Source of the DNA: Oxytricha trifallax
Lineage: Eukaryota > Ciliophora > Spirotrichea > Sporadotrichida > Oxytrichidae
DNA length: 64,000 nucleotides
Direction: 5' to 3'
Assembly: GCA_000711775.1 (NCBI GenBank)
Contig: ARYC01001941.1
Span: 1 to 64,000, forward strand
Below are positions 49,946 to 60,510 of the stretch, in pieces. The notes beneath the pieces are model-generated. The model had not been told where the DNA came from, did not search any database, and saw nothing but the letters and a program-made list of their open reading frames with translations. The stretch's first letter is position 1; the number at the start of each line of letters is the position of its first letter. Position numbers and translations under genes: made by a program.

Positions 49946-50039
49946 AGGACGGTAGTATATTGCCTAATCACCATAATTTTGTTATATAATGTCTTTGTTT
50001 GATTCCTCTTATATATAGAGAATCATTTAATAGAACGAA
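49946..50039. other. Array edge
   Basis: Transition from the last diverged unit to coding-like DNA. Confidence 0.5.
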
Positions 50040-51060
50040 TTAGAGAAATAGATATATGGACGATGTATGAACTTTATCGCTGGAGAGAAACCATATCTGA
50101 ACTGAATTTATGAGGGAATGATATGTAGGATCTCAATAAAGCACAAATCATGAATATATTTATGAGACAGGTAGAAGAATCAATATTCAGAATACAAATA
50201 TGCTTATTGATAACCCTTAACCTATTATCCTTAATGGTAATTAATAATTTTGATTGATTAAAAAATGAGTTATTGTTACTAACAAGAAATAGAGTTCAAC
50301 AGATTAATGAGAATATCATTGGATTCTTGAGCTCAATCATTATAATAATGTGTTCAAACTCATTGAAAACTGCAGAAATTAAGTGATCCTTAGAATCGCG
50401 AATAATCTGGATAATAAGAAGGAAGTCTAGCAAAGATCCAGAATCCATTAATTAAATAAATTAAGTAATAAGAAAGATCATGGAAAGAATTTCTATGAAA
50501 AGAGGATCATCTACAGACCTTAATTAATCAAGCATAAGATCCTTAAAATTACGGAGTAATAGAAATTTCGATAATTAGCAATCTTTCGCTGGAACTACTA
50601 AGGAGTTTATATACTAGAAATCTCAGATGAGTGGATTAAGATTCAAAGATTACCTAATGCTTAACTTTAAGGTTGGACACATAAGTCTGGAGATTTTATG
50701 AATTAGGCATAGAAATAGAAGAAAAGATCATTTGAACATGACACAGAGAAGTGGTACGAGACACTATGATAAGTGGAGAAAATAAAATAGCTGAAAAAAT
50801 TTAATCACTAAGGCAGACAACTGAATTGTACGAGCAAGCTCTGTATACCGGAGTTAAATCCTTAATTGAACATAACACTAGAAAAGCAGGAAGGCCGTTT
50901 TTCGAAATAAACTAAAATCCTGTAGAAGTTGACAAATATCTTTTCAATCATAAAATGACGGTGTAAAGGAAAGAGAGACTATTAAGCAAGCAAACAATAA
51001 ATTTTACTGATCCCTATCATTAACAAAAAAATTAATATCATTACAGATGAGCAGACTTTT
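50040..51060 (+). pseudogene. Degenerate ORF, copy B of the 30.7-33.1 kb element family
   Basis: Plus-strand blocks: IDIWTMYELYRWRETISEL; KAQIMNIFMRQVEESIFRI; a frame open from 50258 to about 50698 with one TGA (KIMERISMKRGSSTDLNQ, GLRFKDYLMLNFKVGHISLE); and ELYEQALYTGVKSLIEHN followed by FFEINQNPVEVDKYLFNHK and a TGA near 51050. The last blocks match copy A: NFKVGHISLEI against NLEIGKSGIAI, and EINQNPVEVDKYL against EVDENPAVVGNYL. Even the 3' flank is related. Damaged by several shifts. Function unknown. Confidence 0.5.
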
Positions 51061-52094
51061 AAAAAAGATTTAGGAGGGAATATATATGATTGAATAAGAA
51101 AATGATAAGAGAGTGGTAATTGTAATGAATAACCTATTTTTGAATTATATTTGACACTGTTTATTTGTGAACTATAAATCCCCTTTGGTTACTCATAAAT
51201 TATAATAAGTAGTATATTAATTAATTTAAAAACTTAATATAATTAAGAATACTTAAAGATCAAACACAGGTGGAGGTGGGCCACTCACATAAAATGTAAG
51301 TTACAAAAAGAATATTTTAGATTTTAGTTTTATAGTGATCTTACCTGGTATGATCACAGGTGCAGCTAGACTGTTGCTTCACTAGACCACAGAGAGAGGG
51401 GACATAAAAGTTGAATATGACGATGATGATGAAGAGGAAGACGATGATGATGAGGAAGAATAGCAATAATCAGAGAGATTTCCATTTTTGATTTTGATAC
51501 TAAGTTTTAGTTTTTATATTATTAGGATTATTAAAAAATTTAAGTTTTCGTATTATAAATCATAATTATAAATCTTTATTTTTTAATAAAATGAATATGA
51601 AAAATATGATGATTGAATAATTAATGAAAATTTAATATGTTTTTTTTAAAAAAAAATATTATTTATATAAATGACTAAAGTAGTCTACTCAATAATATTT
51701 TGATCTAATTGCACATTTTTCAGATTTTTTTACTTCAATTTTTAAAGTCTACATCTCTGATTAAATTTACAAGCTACTCCTTGATCAATTTATACAATAC
51801 CAATTCATAATGCAGTCCTTTATCTTTGAAGCATGAGAGGAGCAGTTGACAATTAAGGCCTTTAACTCACTAGAACAGCTTGATATCTATGCTATTTAGC
51901 AGTATGATAAGCTAGTTAGGGTTTAAATTAATGCTATTCCTTCGAGAGAATGGCTGAGGTTGCTTTGATAATTTATACTTCACTTTGAATTAAATGTTCC
52001 ATCTTACACTCTCTCCTGAGGGAGTGTATAATATAACACAAACAATAGATAGTTATTACCCTAATACTTACAGTATTATAAAACCATTAGTATG
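51061..52094. other. Mixed DNA with acidic GAT/GAA repeat and a hairpin
   Basis: An intron-like GTAAGTTAC...TTATAG segment lies at 51293-51334, and a GAT/GAA-rich run at 51418-51460 would encode a poly-acidic tract (DDDDEEEDDDDEEE). A hairpin TACACTC/GAGTGTA lies at about 52003-52030. No complete gene can be assembled. Confidence 0.35.
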
Positions 52095-52261
52095 AGTATT
52101 AGTATTGTTATAATTGAGGTCTCTACGACCCCCAACATGACCTCTTAAATTGATCAGAACAAATCGGGCAGGATGAGTGAATACAAAGTTAGACTACCTT
52201 GTAGGATTTGAACTCCATATGTTCTCAGTATGAATTCAGATTCACGCTTTGGTCCAACTGC
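52095..52261 (-). repeat. SINE-like element with degenerate tRNA head
   Basis: On the minus strand, 52261-52197 carries an A-box-like TTGGACCAAAGCG, an anticodon-like stem GTGAA/TTCAT and a B-box AGTTCAAATCC in tRNA order and spacing, but the T stem mispairs at its outer two bases and the anticodon loop is one base short. Downstream lies TGGGGGTCGTAGAGACCTCA, shared with 25.84 kb, then an AT-rich tail. This is the layout of a tRNA-derived SINE. An active tRNA gene is unlikely. Confidence 0.45.
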
Positions 52262-53939
52262 ATATTGAATTCGAAGTCTACTTGCAAACTACGGTATATA
52301 TACCACAGGACACTTGGATTATAAAACCATTATCGGATATCATAGGTTAGACAATAACTATTAATAGATTAATCCTCTTTTTAGAAATCTCCAAAACATG
52401 TTTTTAACTCTAAATTATCCACTCTTACATATCCTCGTCTCTACCATTTCAAGAATTCTTTCGTTCTCGTAAAAAAGTTGATAAGATTCCATTGTAGATC
52501 TACTCTCCATATTTGCTATATAAGATTGTAGCATTACCCGATTGTAAATTATAATTAAGAACTACATGATATGTTTTAATTATTTTAATTGTTTTTGAAA
52601 CTAATTTTACTTAAATTAAAGATGAGGATTAGATAAAAAGAATTCTAGTAACCTATTTATTAGTACTATCAATATTTAATATTTAAATAATATAATTAAT
52701 AATCTTTCATAGATAAATTGATATTTATTATAAATTTGTTTCTACAAAATTAAAAATATCATTTAAGTGAACCTAAGTTTAGAAACGTATCAAAAGTAAT
52801 TATATCTAAGCATATTAAGTATTTATAAATTTATGACAAAATATTTAAAAAAAACAAATGATTAAAGAAAATAACATAATAATTGGTATGTAAGTTTTGA
52901 GAAATATAGCAGTATTAAGGAGCAATATTTTATTTTGGAATGAGTGTTTCACTTGAAAACGACAAAGCTTCTATTATTTGATAACTGAATGCATTAAGTT
53001 TTGGTTGATTAATCAACATTATTATTTCTTAAATAATCTTATAAATTAAAAAAATTCTGTATTATTCTATGAATTAGATATAATTAGAGAAAATTTTAAT
53101 ATTTAAGTAGATTATTGTTAATAATCGATAATTTAGACAAATTATAATAATATCTATATTAGAAAATAATCAATTTGAAGATCTAAGTCTATGTTTTTTT
53201 TCGATTAAGCTCGGTTAAATAAAAATACTTTAGTTTTAAATATATTAACTTTCATTTTTAATACCTCATATTTTTATAGTTGATATTCTATCAGCATTGG
53301 ATTTTTATAATTTTAAGAATTTTAATTGGAAATTTTATAATAATGATTTAGAGTATGATTAGAATTTTGAAACTTACTTATCTTTTCATTAAAAAATAGT
53401 TCACAATATATCATTATAATTTATTTACTTGTACACATTATTAAGCATATTTAGATTGTTTATTATACAGCAATCTTATAAATAATAAATCACAATTCTT
53501 ATTATTTAATAATTGCTGGAAAATAAAAATAATTTTACTAATACTCATGGATTTAATTTTTTTAAAAAAGTTTAAATTACATCAGACTGTAAAGAAATTT
53601 CTTGATTAATTGATTTTTAAAGTTAAAATAAATAATGATTCACTATATGAAAATGTAGACTTAATTAACAATTAATTATTAATTTTATAGAAAGTATGTT
53701 CACGATGATGATATGGATTATGATGAGAGTGAAGGATGAAGAAGTCGAGCAGGAATTATTAAAAATTGAACTAGAATAAGTGAAGAAAATTCCATTAATA
53801 TTACTTTTAATATTAGTATATATACTAACTACCTACACAAATCTAAGAAAAGATATATTTTGTAAATACATCTAATATAAGATAAAAATATTAAATGTAA
53901 GCTTTGTTTATTCAAGTATTAAAATACATTTTATTACTG
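52262..53939. other. AT-rich DNA without a recognisable gene
   Basis: Nothing supported. At 53700-53760 a short acidic stretch (HDDDMDYDES) is in an open frame but is probably chance. Confidence 0.4.
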
Positions 53940-55370
53940 AGCTATAAGTACTGATATTCTATTTTCATAAGAATTAATTTTGAGAAAAATTTAGAATTGA
54001 AATAAATCATAATCCATTAATTATGTGATTTTATAAAATAATTGATATTTCTTTTGAGGAAGGTATTTTACTAGCATCACCTGAGGATAGTAAAATAAGA
54101 ATATCATTGAAATTTTTCTTTTCTCCTGAGATTAAAAGTTCTCTAGCAAGTTTTTTACTGATTTCAAGTTCTCAAGTACATCTTTAAACTTTTCTCCTGC
54201 TAATTAGTGTAATATTATTACTAGAAGAGAGTAACTATCTCTCCAAGGCTCTGCAATAAATCTTCCCTAATAGTTTGATTTATGAATGTAAGGACATAAA
54301 TTTGAATCAGTGTCAAAAGTAGGTTCCCCTTAAGTTTTAGTTCTTGAAAAGTTGCTGATAGTGCTATACGAACTGTCATCAAGTTAACTTTTATATTTTA
54401 AGGTTTCAGATATAGATGAACTACTTTCTAATCATGCAATTGACTCACTGCTATAGCTGCACTAATAATGGATCTCCAAGTTACTAGTCTTCTGTGCTCG
54501 AGATTAAGTAAATCCCCTAAAGTGAAATCATATCCTCCGAGCCAAACTAGCAAGTAAGTGGGACTAAAATAAACCCTTGATATTTAGTCAAGCTGCTTTG
54601 TTTTGCTTTAACCAAATTTTATTTACCACTTGATGTCTTATTGTATCCTCTCTCGATAAAGCCCATCTTGCTTTAAGATTAAGATTGAATGTCTGGCCAA
54701 ATGATTATAAGAAAGATTTGGTCTCTGTTCAATTAACTCTTCAATAGAGCTGATAAGTATTTTATTTTATGAGGCAATATCTTTAACTGTTTGTTCAAAA
54801 CTTGAGAAATTTCTTAAAGGTTAATTAGGTCCTAGTTCACGGTCATCTATGTCAACATGAATATGGTTCATAAGAGATTATTAAGATTGTGTTTTTAACT
54901 CCTCATTTTGGTATTAATTTTCCTATTTAAGTTCCTCTTATTTATGTCCCTCTACCAAATTAGGTACCCCAGTAACATCATTGTCATGAGTTCTTGATTA
55001 TCGTGGACCTTATTGTTTCAATCTTAAGTCTTTCAAATTCTGTATTATCTATAAAAGAAAAGTAAAGAAATATATAATAGAGAGATACGAATGGAGCATA
55101 GCCAGCTTTGATAATCTCAGCATCAGAATGAATTATAAGGTGCTTTTTCAATTGTGTAGTTGGTTACTTTCCCTTAAAATCCTTATTGCAAACCTTACAA
55201 GCGTACCCATTTTTACTCTTAAAATGAGTAAACTTTCCCTATTTTCTTGAATGTGTTTTTATGTGCCTTGTATATTATTTTCTAGTCAAGATTTTGTCGC
55301 AAATAGTGCAAGTAAAGCATGAATTTGATAAAGACTTGGATTAGTTTTTCTCAAAATTCTTAATCTAAAC
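53940..55370 (-). pseudogene. C2H2 zinc-finger/protein-kinase ORF (TBE 57-kDa type), frameshifted
   Basis: After TGA at 55371-55373 the minus strand reads SCFTCTICDKILTRKQYTRH with HIKTH following, and ACKVCNKDFKGKQPTTQLKK with HLIIH: two C2H2 fingers. A 40-nt intron (55088-55049, GTATCT...TTATAG) follows. Then comes a long Gln/Glu-rich linker, and a kinase-like domain with VVHLYLKPQNIKVN (about 54421-54380). There Leu and Tyr replace the Arg and catalytic Asp of HRDLKPEN. After a one-base shift SNFSRTKTQGEPTF and FIAEPWRDSYSLLVII follow, the latter matching GYFPEREDWRDG...DIWALAVII of the left-edge kinase. The 3' limit is uncertain because the frame stays open into AT-rich DNA. Loss of catalytic Asp plus the shift make the kinase inactive here; the family's role is unknown. 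No ATG was found. Confidence 0.8.
55049..55088 (-). other. Predicted 40-nt intron in the zinc-finger/kinase ORF
   Basis: GTATCTCTC at the donor and TTTTATAG at the acceptor; removal joins the finger exon to the linker in frame (PF|IIQN). Confidence 0.6.
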
Positions 55371-55373
55371 TCA

Positions 55374-55896
55374 ATCTTTCTATGACAAATCAAAACTAAC
55401 TATTAAACGTAATAATAAGAATAAGAGTGTACCATTTTACAAAGAGCAGTTCGATATTTCAATGACGGAAGACTCGTATTCATCACTCGAGTTAAGGCTA
55501 CTCAATGATGAGCAACTATATCTGATTTCTTTAACTTTTTGTTCCATTTACTATTTAATAACTTAAATTATAAAATTAATAATAGTCACAATTTCTATTA
55601 AACTTATAATCCTTAATTACTTAAACTTTATTTCGCTATTTAATATGATAAATATATAAGGTACCAAATTTGAGAAATAACAAAGTACTCAAATTTGAGC
55701 TCTAAAACTAATATATAACAACCCCATAAACCCCTAGCTGAGTTGATACCAATTAGTGTTTTAGGCACTAGTGCCGCCCCAAGGGCCCTTTTTGGTACAT
55801 AAATTTTCAAAAAAAGGGTTTTAGGGTATGTTTATGTTCCAAATATCAGACTTATAAACATTAACCTCAATCTGAAGGAATATTCTAAAAGCACAA
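55374..55896. promoter_or_regulatory. Divergent spacer with telomere-like words
   Basis: Region between divergent ORFs, so it should hold both promoters. It contains GGTACC words, CAACCCCATAAACCCC at about 55717 and GGGTTTTAGGG at about 55817, plus TTTTGGTACATAAATTTT. No specific promoter element can be named. Confidence 0.35.
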
Positions 55897-56709
55897 ATGC
55901 TGACTTCCTAAGAGATTTTATATAAGTTGCTATTGCTACAGGTTGACGACAGGATCCAATAAGATAACTCCATTAGACAAGAGACCTAATTTTTCATTGG
56001 AAATGTGAAACTTAAATTAAAGTTCCTAAATCTATTAGATATTAATTAAAATCAAAATGGAAAATTCTTAACCCAATTAAAACAGTACTCAAATAAACAC
56101 TCAAATCTCATTCAGATAATTAGAAGGCTAGTTAAATAGCAAATCGGACTGGTATAATTATTTCAAATTCCAGTGTAAGTATCATAATTTTAATTGAATA
56201 TAGGCAATATGTTCATGCCTCCCTATAAGCAATGCACAATGAGATTTATAAGAGATGTCCTAAAAGGGACCAAATTACTAATTAAGTCAAATGAGATAAT
56301 CTGGATTAACGTCCCTTTCTTCCCTGAGTTAAGCTTGAAACGTATATGGGAGGAAGTAAAAGTCGATGACGAACTAATAATGTACTTAAATATTTACCAA
56401 GATGTTGATGAGCAGCCTGATCGAAAACATTTTTTTGGAATTCTTGGGACTCTTAGGAATGAGTATTTGTAAAGGATTGTTCGCGATCAATAGTAAATAA
56501 GAGTTTTAGGAACATAAAAATAAGGGGACCAAAATTCAATTCTCATCAGCAATGATTTCTTAAAGATGCTCCAAGAAAATCCAACTATATCTAGTAAGAC
56601 AAATATTTCCTTTATTTTTGTACATAGAGAGAAAAGGCAGAGCAATTTCTCTTTTAAAGTAGGAATCTTAAATCAGAAGAGTTACCAAAAAAAGAAAATT
56701 ACGAAATGA
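55897..56709 (+). CDS. TBE 22-kDa-type ORF, intact
   Basis: ATG at 55897 to TGA at 56707-56709, 270 residues with TAA/TAG as Gln and no break. Visible segments: MLTSQEILYKLLLLQVDDRI, RQETQFFIGNVKLKLKFLN, a Gln-rich linker, FMPPYKQCTMRFIRDVLKG, SNEIIWINVPFFPELSLKRI, DRKHFFGILGTLRNEYL and a basic C-terminus (SYQKKKITK). A GTAAGT...ATAG sequence at about 56174-56202 looks like an intron, but reading straight through keeps the frame. Homologous pieces lie at 16.7-17.3 kb. The family has no known biochemical function. Being intact between two damaged genes suggests a short time since inactivation or selection on this ORF. The predicted size exceeds 22 kDa, so the family name is by homologous position only. 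Confidence 0.65.
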
Positions 56710-56835
56710 CATTTTCATACTCTGATTATGTTAACAACGCAAATTAAAGTTAAGAAGAACGCAAAGAAGGGAATGGAACAAGGAACATAAATTTGACACC
56801 TTAAAAGCAAAAGATTTTTAATATTTGAAGTTATA

Positions 56836-58184
56836 TCATAATTACTTAAGATAAAATTTAAACTTAATCATTCTTCTTCTAAAAGTGCGACCTATCTTTA
56901 CATTTTATTTATATGCCTTATCTCTGTTTTAAAGCAATCTTCTTGCTTTATACTTTAAATTGCGTTTCTTAACTATTGAATAATGAGCCTTATTTGTAAA
57001 ATTAAAGTTCTTTTCAATTATGTCCTTTTTATACGCAAGTTTTACTCTCGAAAAAATTTCTTCAATGCAGTTGTATTCGGAGGAATAAGGTGAATTGAAA
57101 ATATATCTCCATCCGTTAGCCTCTATTTATTGTTTAAATTATTTATTATGGTGGGCTCTTAAATTATCCATGAATAAAACTACTTAATTACCCCTAAACT
57201 GATTTTCAAATATTTCAAGACCTTAAATTAAATCAGGAATTTTAATCGATTTCTCTTTTATGATAAAACCTAAAACACCATGTTATCCCGAAATGAAAAC
57301 CAATGCTGCTAGCGTCTTAATGTTAATGCCTTCTTTATGAATGACTTAATTTTGATATGGAGCAGCCCATGCTCTTATTCTTAAACTATGAGGCTTAAAA
57401 ATTGTTTCATCCAAATAAATTATCACTTCCTTGTTTAGGTAAGCTTAGATTACTAATGGGTAATTCTGTAGTTAAACAGCTTTAATTTGCGAATTTTTAG
57501 AATTCGAAAGTCTATATGCTGACTTGACACTCTTGTACTTAACTCCATTTGATAGGTAAACTTTTCGAAGACTAGAAGTAGATATTTTTTAATCAGGGAA
57601 TTAACGATGAAAGATTTTGGCTCTATCAGCTAAAGAAAATAATTTTGGTTCCATTAAAGTGTTTTGATTGACTAAATAGTTTAAGTTCTCAAGAGTTAAA
57701 TTTAAGGTTTTTTTTATATTTTAAAATGCTTATTCGTCTGGTTATTATTTTCAATGCATATTTTTCTAAATATATTTTAGTTGTATACAAATATTCTTCC
57801 AATTTATTTGTAGGAATGGAAAGTTAATTTTGCTTTTTAAGGATCTTAAGTCCCATATCTAAGTAAAATTATTTAGGCTTTGCTTTGCTCACTAATACTA
57901 ATATATTTGTGTTTTTTCATATTTATTTTATTTATTTTAAATTAATAATTCTCAAATTCTACTGAAAATAATTCTTATGATTTATAGTTTGGACTCTCAA
58001 GATATTACCTTGAATAATAATGTATCCGAACATTGCAATTGAGACAGTTAAAAATACTTGCATACCAGCCAATATAACAAAAAATGTTTACTACCTTCCG
58101 AATTTCTAAATCATTTTATTCTAAGCTTGAATACTTTTGCAGAAGCAATGTAGAGGCAGCATAACTTTCAAATTTATCATCCAT
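56836..58184 (-). pseudogene. DD34E Tc1/IS630-type transposase (TBE 42-kDa family), single frameshift
   Basis: Cut-and-paste transposase. From ATG at 57926: MNMKKHKYISISEQSKAQII, a helix-turn-helix N-terminus, then a one-base shift in an A8 run near 57712. LADRAKIFHRQFPDQK and a second DNA-binding part follow, then VIIYLDETIFKPH (first Asp, 57411-57409), VVLFMDNLRAHH (second Asp, 57168-57166), and FNSPYSSEYNCIEEIFSRVK with Glu at 57063-57061. The spacing of the last two is exactly DD34E. The frame ends in a basic tail and TGA at 56836-56838. Length from MNMKK is about 363 residues, i.e. near 42 kDa. The same frame is open upstream for 86 codons to ATG at 58184 (MDDKFESYAASTLLLQKYSS), with CYIGWYASIFNCLNCNV, so a longer N-terminus is possible. 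The catalytic triad is intact; only the A-run slip disables it. Confidence 0.85.
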
Positions 58185-58218
58185 ATTTTTAAATTAATGC
58201 TTCCTCAAATAATGATGA

Positions 58219-59031
58219 TAAGGTAAAAATTTTGAAGTATAAGTGAAATTTTATATTAATCAAAATTGCTAATAACGTGAATTAGGTAGAAGTCTTAAAA
58301 CAATAAGTCAAGACTTAGTAAATGGACTATAGCGTATATTTGAACTAGAATATCTCAAGTTGTTATTTATGAATTAGTCTGAGATATTTACACTCTGATC
58401 TTGAGCTGATATCAGCCCATTGACCGCTGATATTAGCGCAATGTATCGTAAAAAGCTCCACTTCGAACGAAATCTCGCTGGATCCACATTCTTAATTCAT
58501 TGGCCTCTGAGTGCTTTAATTGCCCTCATTTTTAATAATTCTTAATTAATCTTAATTAATTTGATGATTTGATTTTAATTTTTAATGAAAAATTAAAAAG
58601 TTTAAACTTAGATTAATTTCACTATAGAGAAATCTGATTCGTGATAAATTATAAAATTAGTAAATTGCGTAATTTAATTAATCATCAAATTAATTAAGAC
58701 TAATTAAGAATTATTAAAAATGAGGGCAATTAAAGCACTCAGAGACCAATGAATTAAGAATGTGGATCCAGAGAGATGTCGTTTCGAAGTGGAGCTTTTT
58801 ACGATACATTGCGCTAATATCAGCGGTCAATGGGCTGATATCAGCTCAAGATCAGAGTGTAAATATCTCAGACTAATTCATAAATAACAACTTGAGATAT
58901 TCTAGTTCAAATATACGCTATAGTCCATTTACTAAGTCTTGACTTATTGTTTTAAGACTTCTACCTAATTCACGTTATTAGCAATTTTGATTAATATAAA
59001 ATTTCACTTATACTTCAAAATTTTTACCTTA
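58219..59031. mobile_element. Foldback MITE, family 1 (copy 2), 813 bp
   Basis: Ends TAAGGTAAAAATTTTGAAGT and its inverse ACTTCAAAATTTTTACCTTA, with arms of about 350 bp and few mismatches. The central loop (58560-58680) shares ATTTTTAATGAAAAATT and AAATTGCGTAA words with the 20.1 kb copy. TA flanks both ends. Begins 35 bases upstream of the transposase start, so it inserted into or next to the TBE end. Confidence 0.92.
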
Positions 59032-59387
59032 ATATATTTACAAATATATATATATTAGTGAAATTAAGTAAATAATTATTGAAGGTGAGACTCTTTGATT
59101 TAAAAAAAGTGCTTGGATGATAGTTCTACCCCAAAGACTTAGACATCCTAATTCCACACACCTCCAAATTCAAAAAAAAAAAATTATCTAACTGTATATT
59201 TATGAATATTTTATTTAAATTACAGTCTAACTCTTAACGACTATTCTCTTGCTTGCTTATTTAACAATAAAACTCAAAATAACTAGGTTGAATGTGAAAT
59301 AGTGATAAAATCAAATGATTAAAATTAAAGCTAAACATTTATAAACTTTGGTTCTTTCACCTGAGCTTGATCACTTTAGTGTGAAGT
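59032..59387. other. AT-rich spacer
   Basis: No gene seen. Confidence 0.5.
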
Positions 59388-59674
59388 AGTTGTGAAAAAA
59401 TTCCAAAGTATCCAAGCAGTAAGGATCTTAACCTTGAAGCAAAGGAAGCACAAGAAAGCTTCATAATTCTAAAGCTTGCCTCATAAAAATTAGCTCAACA
59501 CCAGGAAAAATCAGATCACACCTATATGAGACTGCTTTAACTGCATAACTATATTTAATAGGAAGTTCCAGAGATGATCACATAAAAAATAATAAATGTA
59601 TAACAATTATATTTAATAATATCGACATTAGAGCGATTTCTAGAATCAAGAAATTTGAAATCAGATTGAATAAA
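59388..59674 (+). CDS. Hypothetical coiled-coil-like ORF fragment
   Basis: A frame of about 95 codons to TGA, without ATG at its start: DLNLEAKEAQESFIILKLAS, EKSDHTYMRLLQLHNYIQQ, LIISTLERFLESRNLKS. Helical and hydrophilic. The complementary strand is also open but less protein-like here. No family recognised. Confidence 0.25.
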
Positions 59675-59675
59675 T

Positions 59676-59950
59676 ATCACATGCAGAGGTCATCGATGAT
59701 AAAACAGCTAGATTGTCTAGACACATATGACTTACTATCTCCTGGAATTTTACCACACTGCATCCTTTCATTCTGATTCAATTGTGTTTCATCACTTTGA
59801 ATCTTTAAGATTATCTCTAGACTCTGCTTATCAATTCATTTTTTGAAAATTGCCAAATTTTTAATATCAAAGACATAACAAGGGATTCCATCAAGGCCTC
59901 ACTAGAAGCCATACCCAGCTACTGCTCTCAAGAAGTACGAGATTATAACA
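59676..59950 (-). pseudogene. Hypothetical ORF with in-frame TGAs
   Basis: Minus-strand frame: YFLRAVAGYGFQ, TGA, GLDGIPCYVFDIKNLAIFKK, TGA, IDKQSLEIILKIQSDETQLN, then CGKIPGDSKSYVSRQSSC and FIIDDLCM before TGA at 59676. Each internal TGA could be a mutated Trp codon (TGG). The protein is coherent but unrecognised. A competing frame starts MASSEALMESLVMSLILK. Confidence 0.3.
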
Positions 59951-60465
59951 ATACGGTAATATTCTTAATATACTAAAAAGATTCAGGCATGAATAAAACG
60001 AGAAGAATAGTTAGGTAAACATGGTCCCAATTTTTATTAAAACTAAACTCTTAAAGGGCATTCAAAGATACAAATTCAAGAAACTGACAAGAAAAATAAA
60101 TGTATACAGTCAATTCAACACCTAATTAAAAAATGAATTTCTATAATGATATGAAAATATGACTTAACTACAAAAAAGGGTATATAAATATTACAAGCAA
60201 ATGAATTTGTCACAGTAGTTTACTCACTTGTTATATTCACAGATTACTTCTACAATTACTTTGTAATTCTAGCGCTAATCTCAACTAGGAGAGATATGCA
60301 ATTTATCACTAACTTATTTTTACTTAAATATTCAGTCAAAATAGTGTAAAATTTTTAAATATTTAAATTCTTAAAATACATTGAAAATATAAATAAATCA
60401 TTGTTCAAACATTATTATAATTATTTTTAATAAATTTGTTTGATTTTTTGATAATTATATTTAAT
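59951..60465. other. AT-rich DNA
   Basis: One basic plus-strand ORF of about 43 codons at about 60019-60150 (MVPIFIKTKLLKGIQRYKFK) is not distinguishable from chance. Confidence 0.3.
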
Positions 60466-60510
60466 ATGGGCTCAAGTGGTAAATATTATATTTTTACTAC
60501 TTGAGCCCAT
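60466..60510. repeat. 18-bp hairpin
   Basis: ATGGGCTCAAGTGGTAAA (60466-60483) pairs with TTTACTACTTGAGCCCAT (60493-60510) with one G-T wobble, around a 9-base AT loop, in otherwise plain AT-rich DNA. Confidence 0.85.

Larger units (their letters stand above)
53940..58184. mobile_element. TBE-like transposon, three ORFs, ~4.2 kb
   Basis: Gene order: zinc-finger/kinase (minus), 22-kDa-type ORF (plus), DD34E transposase (minus). The 22-kDa and transposase genes converge and the first two diverge from a ~525-bp spacer. Size and content match oxytrichid TBE elements (about 4.1 kb, 57/22/42-kDa ORFs). No G4T4 termini are seen at either edge, so the ends are lost or diverged, and a foldback MITE begins 35 bases beyond the transposase start. 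Confidence 0.75.

Noticed and set aside
51293-51334. Homologous intron proving copy B has the same exon order as copy A
   Set aside because: GTAAGTTAC is shared, but in copy B it lies after the block that follows the intron in copy A, so the likeness may be coincidental.
52003-52030. Rho-independent terminator
   Set aside because: The hairpin is real but the window is eukaryotic; such an annotation has no meaning here.
52197-52261. Functional tRNA gene
   Set aside because: Outer T-stem pairs mismatch and the anticodon loop is one base short; a SINE head or pseudogene fits better.
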